Positions 60,493 through 64,000 of a stretch of 64,000 nt of DNA are shown one piece after another. The stretch comes from Apostichopus californicus (lineage: Eukaryota > Echinodermata > Holothuroidea > Aspidochirotida > Stichopodidae). The DNA lies in contig JAIPMN010006291.1 of NCBI GenBank assembly GCA_020650975.1, positions 1-64,000 on the forward strand, given 5' to 3'. A program made the position numbers and the translations under genes. Position 1 is the first letter of the stretch. Each line of letters opens with the position of its first letter. Under the pieces are notes generated by a model. It was given only the letters and a program-made list of their open reading frames with translations, did no database searches and was not told where the DNA came from.

Positions 60493-62612
60493 TACACACA
60501 AAAAGCAATTGAAATTCATAACGAAAAGTGAAGAAACCACTTTTCTTGATATGAAACATTGTAAATCTCTTTCAGTAAGATTAATTAAGACTCATTAGCA
60601 CATTCGCTAACTCTCTTACCAGTTCATTATGCAGTTGGATTAATGAAGCCCGGCAATTTTGTTGAGTTTATTCTCTGAAAATGTCAAGAGGTCTTGTATG
60701 TGTACTCAGCAAACCTCAAGCTAGCAGCCATTGCTATGTACTGTCAGCCAACTTTGCCTTATTTGCATCAGTCAATTGGATCTGTCTAGGAAAAAACCAA
60801 CGATGGGTTTTACATTACCACAATTTCAAGGTTTTTATCTGAGTGAAATAGTTGAAGAAAATCATGGACCCTTGGCCTCTTGAAGTATAGTTCAGTGTTT
60901 ATAACTGCTATGATAACATTTTTTACTTAAAGTTTGAAGTTTTGTTTGTTATTATTTTTAGTCTCAAAGTCAATTTTACATTGTGGTATAACTTTGCATA
61001 ATTAGTTCAGCATAAGGCCACATAATATTCAGATATCGCCATGGCAACTACTAAGTACCCAGTGTTCACTATATATTCAGTCCAGCGTACAGAAGGTCTT
61101 GAATGTCCCAAGAACAAATTTAATGTGATGTTTGTCTTTATACATTTGCAAACACTTTGAAGCTTATACACCAATATCATTGTCCCTCATGCATTTAGGT
61201 GGACTATAAAACTAACGAAAGATTTTTTCAGTTGCAATTAACGTTTGAAATATAGTACCCCCCAGATTCTGACAAACTCAATACAAAATCCATGTTTAAG
61301 AAAATAAAACCAACTGATATTAAGCTGAACATTGTTATGTGCATGTTAGAGCTCTTCTGATATTCAAAGTACCCAAAAGGGAAAACTATGGAGTCAATCT
61401 TACCAACCTTGCAAACCAATTGTGATGGGGTCCACAGATTGCAAAGTTGGAAATGACTACAACGCGAGCGCACGGTCGGTAACAACTTTTACTGTTAGAT
61501 TCGTCCATCACTGCAGCATACAGAAACATTGTACTCAAAGCCGAGGCCAAAGTGAATTAATCAGGTCAAACATCAGGATTCTATATGCATGCTTAGTTCT
61601 TCAATACCGCCCTCGTTACCTTTCAGGAAACATTCCATACTGTAGTTTTGATTATCCCTTTTCTTGCAGGTACAACTGCTTCATTTAAAAAAATAGTTGT
61701 TTTAAAAAATTATGTACCATCTGTGTCCTCACAGAATGTCAGATTATTTTAATATTTTTTAAAACTTCAGTAAGTTTTTCACTGTTTATCATACTCACAG
61801 AGATATCAAAGAAAACCTACAGTGGGTCAGTGAAAGTGAGAATACTTTTGCAGAGTGAGGGGATGGGGGGAAGGTGTGTATGGGTCATGTGGGTGAATAG
61901 GGGGCAAGAAGGAATGTACTATGCACACAATGCTATGTTCATGTTATACTTATATTATATAGATATCTAGTTTCAGTATTTAGATAACATATGAAGGGAC
62001 ACAATTAAGTAGACTTTGGAGCTGGGCGTATTGGTAGTATAACATACGATACATGTACGTCTCCGGGCATGCCTGGCACATATGTGCACAACATATATTG
62101 TCATTTTTGTGGCGCATGCAATGTTATGATAAACATTAACTTTATATCTGGAGAACATTTATTACTTTTCATAGCAAATGCCAATTTACTGCTTAACCTA
62201 CGTCAACATTTTGTTGATAGTGACCTGTTCCTACTGTGTGGGCAGATTTTATCATTCTTATAAATCCAGAGAGGGAATGTCTTTAGTTGTGAGGGGAACC
62301 TGTTTATAGATGAAGACTAAAATCAGAAGGTAATTGCACCTGTTAAGTGGGCGTCCAGAAATACTTAATAGAGCTTCATATATATACAGAACAGTATGTT
62401 GTACTCAATACTTGAATCGGCCCGTTAAAAGTGAAATGTCATGTTGTGTTACTAATTTAATAACAAAATGTTAACAGCTGCCATCACATTCGATTTTGCA
62501 CTTACATTTTGCTCCTAAATAGTTTTATTTCTCTAATTTCCCAAAATTATAAGCTTGCATGCCTACAGATTCTTTACCTGTACCACTTTCATGAATTAAT
62601 GCATTTTCTAAT
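60493..62612. other. Intronic sequence, no gene recognised
   Basis: About 2.1 kb. AT-rich, with a G-rich patch at 61857-61910. No exon or element recognised. Confidence 0.5.
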
Positions 62613-62970
62613 ACCAGGCACTTTCATAATGTCAAACCCTTGACGTAACTGAAGGGTAAACTCTTAGGTGATTCTATTAGGTAGAAACGATAATTTGTAT
62701 TACTGCACTAGGCCCTATCTATAATATGTTTTATTCAAATGTCATACATTTCACATAATAAAACCAGGCACACTTTCATTAAGTCAAAAACCTTGACCTC
62801 AATTAAGTGTAAAATTTTAGGTGCTTTTACCAAGTAGAAATGATAAGTTTATTGTTATGTGTCATTCATTATAATATCTTATTACATGGAGGGAGTTACT
62901 CATATTATACCATGCAGGCACTTTCAAAATGTCAAATCCTTGACCTAAATCAAAGATAAATCGTAGGAGC
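62613..62970 (+). repeat. Degenerate tandem repeat, about 150-bp period, 2.4 copies
   Basis: Blocks starting CCAGGCACTTTCATAATGTC recur near 62613, 62763 and 62913. Each is followed by CCTTGAC, a TAAA-containing segment, TTAGGTG-like sequence and, in the first two, AAGTAGAAATGATAA or its variant. The copies are well diverged, so this is an old duplication. Confidence 0.75.
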
Positions 62971-64000
62971 TTTCTCTTTCTTAAAGTTTAATAAACACTA
63001 ATTTCACAACGATTATGATATAAATAACATCATAACCATGCAGTGTGTACTCAGCTTGAAGGGAAATACAAGGATGATGATTCACGCTGTTAACAGTAAA
63101 CATGGTATAAACAATTGATCTTCCCGACTGCACGAAACCGGCTCTCGTCGTTTCTCGTCGCAGCTGAAAACTCGCGAGTCTGAAAAGTTGAGCGCGAGCG
63201 TTGGATATGCAAGGGAAATTAGAATTCCATGGTTAAGTGGATAGTTTTACTTCCTGTCAAAATTTGGTTCCAAGTTAAAGCATTTGCTCCTGACCATGCT
63301 GCAGATTTCTGGTTGATTCAATTTTCTGACCCAATAAGTAATTTTTGAGTAGATACAGGCATGTTTTTGTCATTTACGTAAAATTTTAATTGGGTTGCTG
63401 CTCAGACCATCAATTATATTGTCTGACAATCCAAGTTTATCGTTACACTGCATTAAGTTCCCTCCCTCTTACGGGAAATATTGATAAAGCGATGGGGCAC
63501 ACGGTCGGTTTTAGATTTCACTGCGAATTGAAAAACTTTTATTTGTCAACTGAGATTAGGATCGTCTTTTTCCAGATTTTTACCTCCCAAGTCTGGTCAA
63601 AGACCTTAAAGAAAGTGCAAACTTGTCATTGGTTTGGGGTTTCTTTCTTTTCTTCCCTGTTTTCTTGTTTTTTTTTGGAAGGGATTTACTTTGGTTATCC
63701 TCCTCCTTCCCCTAAAAGAGTAGAAAATATATATGTTATCTGTGGTCTTTGAGAAAAACTGTTTTAGCTAATATTCTGCTTCAGTAATCACACTGGATAA
63801 TCACGTTACAGAGTTTCTCCATTTTGAACCTCATAAGGAGAGCGATAGTCTTCGAAAGACGTGGCCTCTATCTGTTTCGTAGGCTGTACTTTCATTAAAG
63901 GTCACGTTTACCCCACATTTTGAGCTGCTGAATGTTGTGTTATCTTCATTAATGTCAGTTTGGGACAAGCTGCAGTTTACTAATTGGCAGTGGAATTGAT
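62971..64000. other. Intronic sequence to the window end
   Basis: About 1 kb. A CpG-richer stretch at 63120-63210 (CTCTCGTCGTTTCTCGTCGC, then GAGCGCGAGCG) stands out from the AT-rich background and may be regulatory. A 120-codon frame (63390-63752) resembles nothing known. No further neurexin exon recognised. Confidence 0.45.

Overview
This is an AT-rich eukaryotic genomic window dominated by one gene: the 5' end of an alpha-neurexin on the + strand. Three coding exons are recognised. Exon 1 (2711-3449) encodes a signal peptide, the first laminin-G/LNS domain and the first EGF repeat. Two further exons (56742-57046 and 57978-58139) encode most of the second LNS domain. Splice phases agree (phase 1 across intron 1, phase 0 across intron 2), and each junction has a GTAAG donor and an AG acceptor. 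Intron 1 is 53,292 bp and fills most of the window. The gene continues past the right edge, so the later LNS/EGF repeats, the membrane segment and the cytoplasmic tail are not here.

The organism is an animal, probably a marine invertebrate. Several tRNA-derived SINE families, hAT-type MITEs and frequent G/C homopolymers would suit an echinoderm, perhaps a sea cucumber. That placement is an inference of modest confidence; other marine invertebrates are not excluded.

Layout. 1-700 (- strand): weak evidence for the 5' end of a divergent gene. 2583-2710: probable 5' UTR with short upstream ORFs. 2711-3449: neurexin exon 1. 3450-56741: intron 1, carrying minisatellites (8.4, 15.3, 22.7, 33.3, 41.2 and 54.0 kb), SINE family A (12.3, 15.4 and 50.4 kb), SINE family B (25.4 and 38.6 kb), a single SINE C (30.0 kb), hAT MITEs with 8-bp target duplications (13.7 and 36.6 kb), two TTAA-bounded inverted-repeat elements (17.3 and 31.8 kb), a foldback element (12.0 kb), another inverted-repeat element (44.3 kb) and several palindromes. 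56742-58139: the LNS2 exons, split by an intron at the position of neurexin splice site 2. 58140-64000: the next intron, with a third hAT MITE, a third SINE B and a 150-bp-period repeat.

I saw no rRNA gene, functional tRNA gene, CRISPR array, bacterial-type operon, retroviral or Polinton-like element, or recognisable LINE reverse transcriptase. Apart from neurexin and the weak left-edge candidate, the open reading frames look like chance or repeat-derived frames. No new multi-gene system is visible. The most interesting material is the repeat biology (a conserved cUUCGg hairpin in SINE B, palindromic arrays, TTAA-bounded MITEs) and the neurexin 5' structure.
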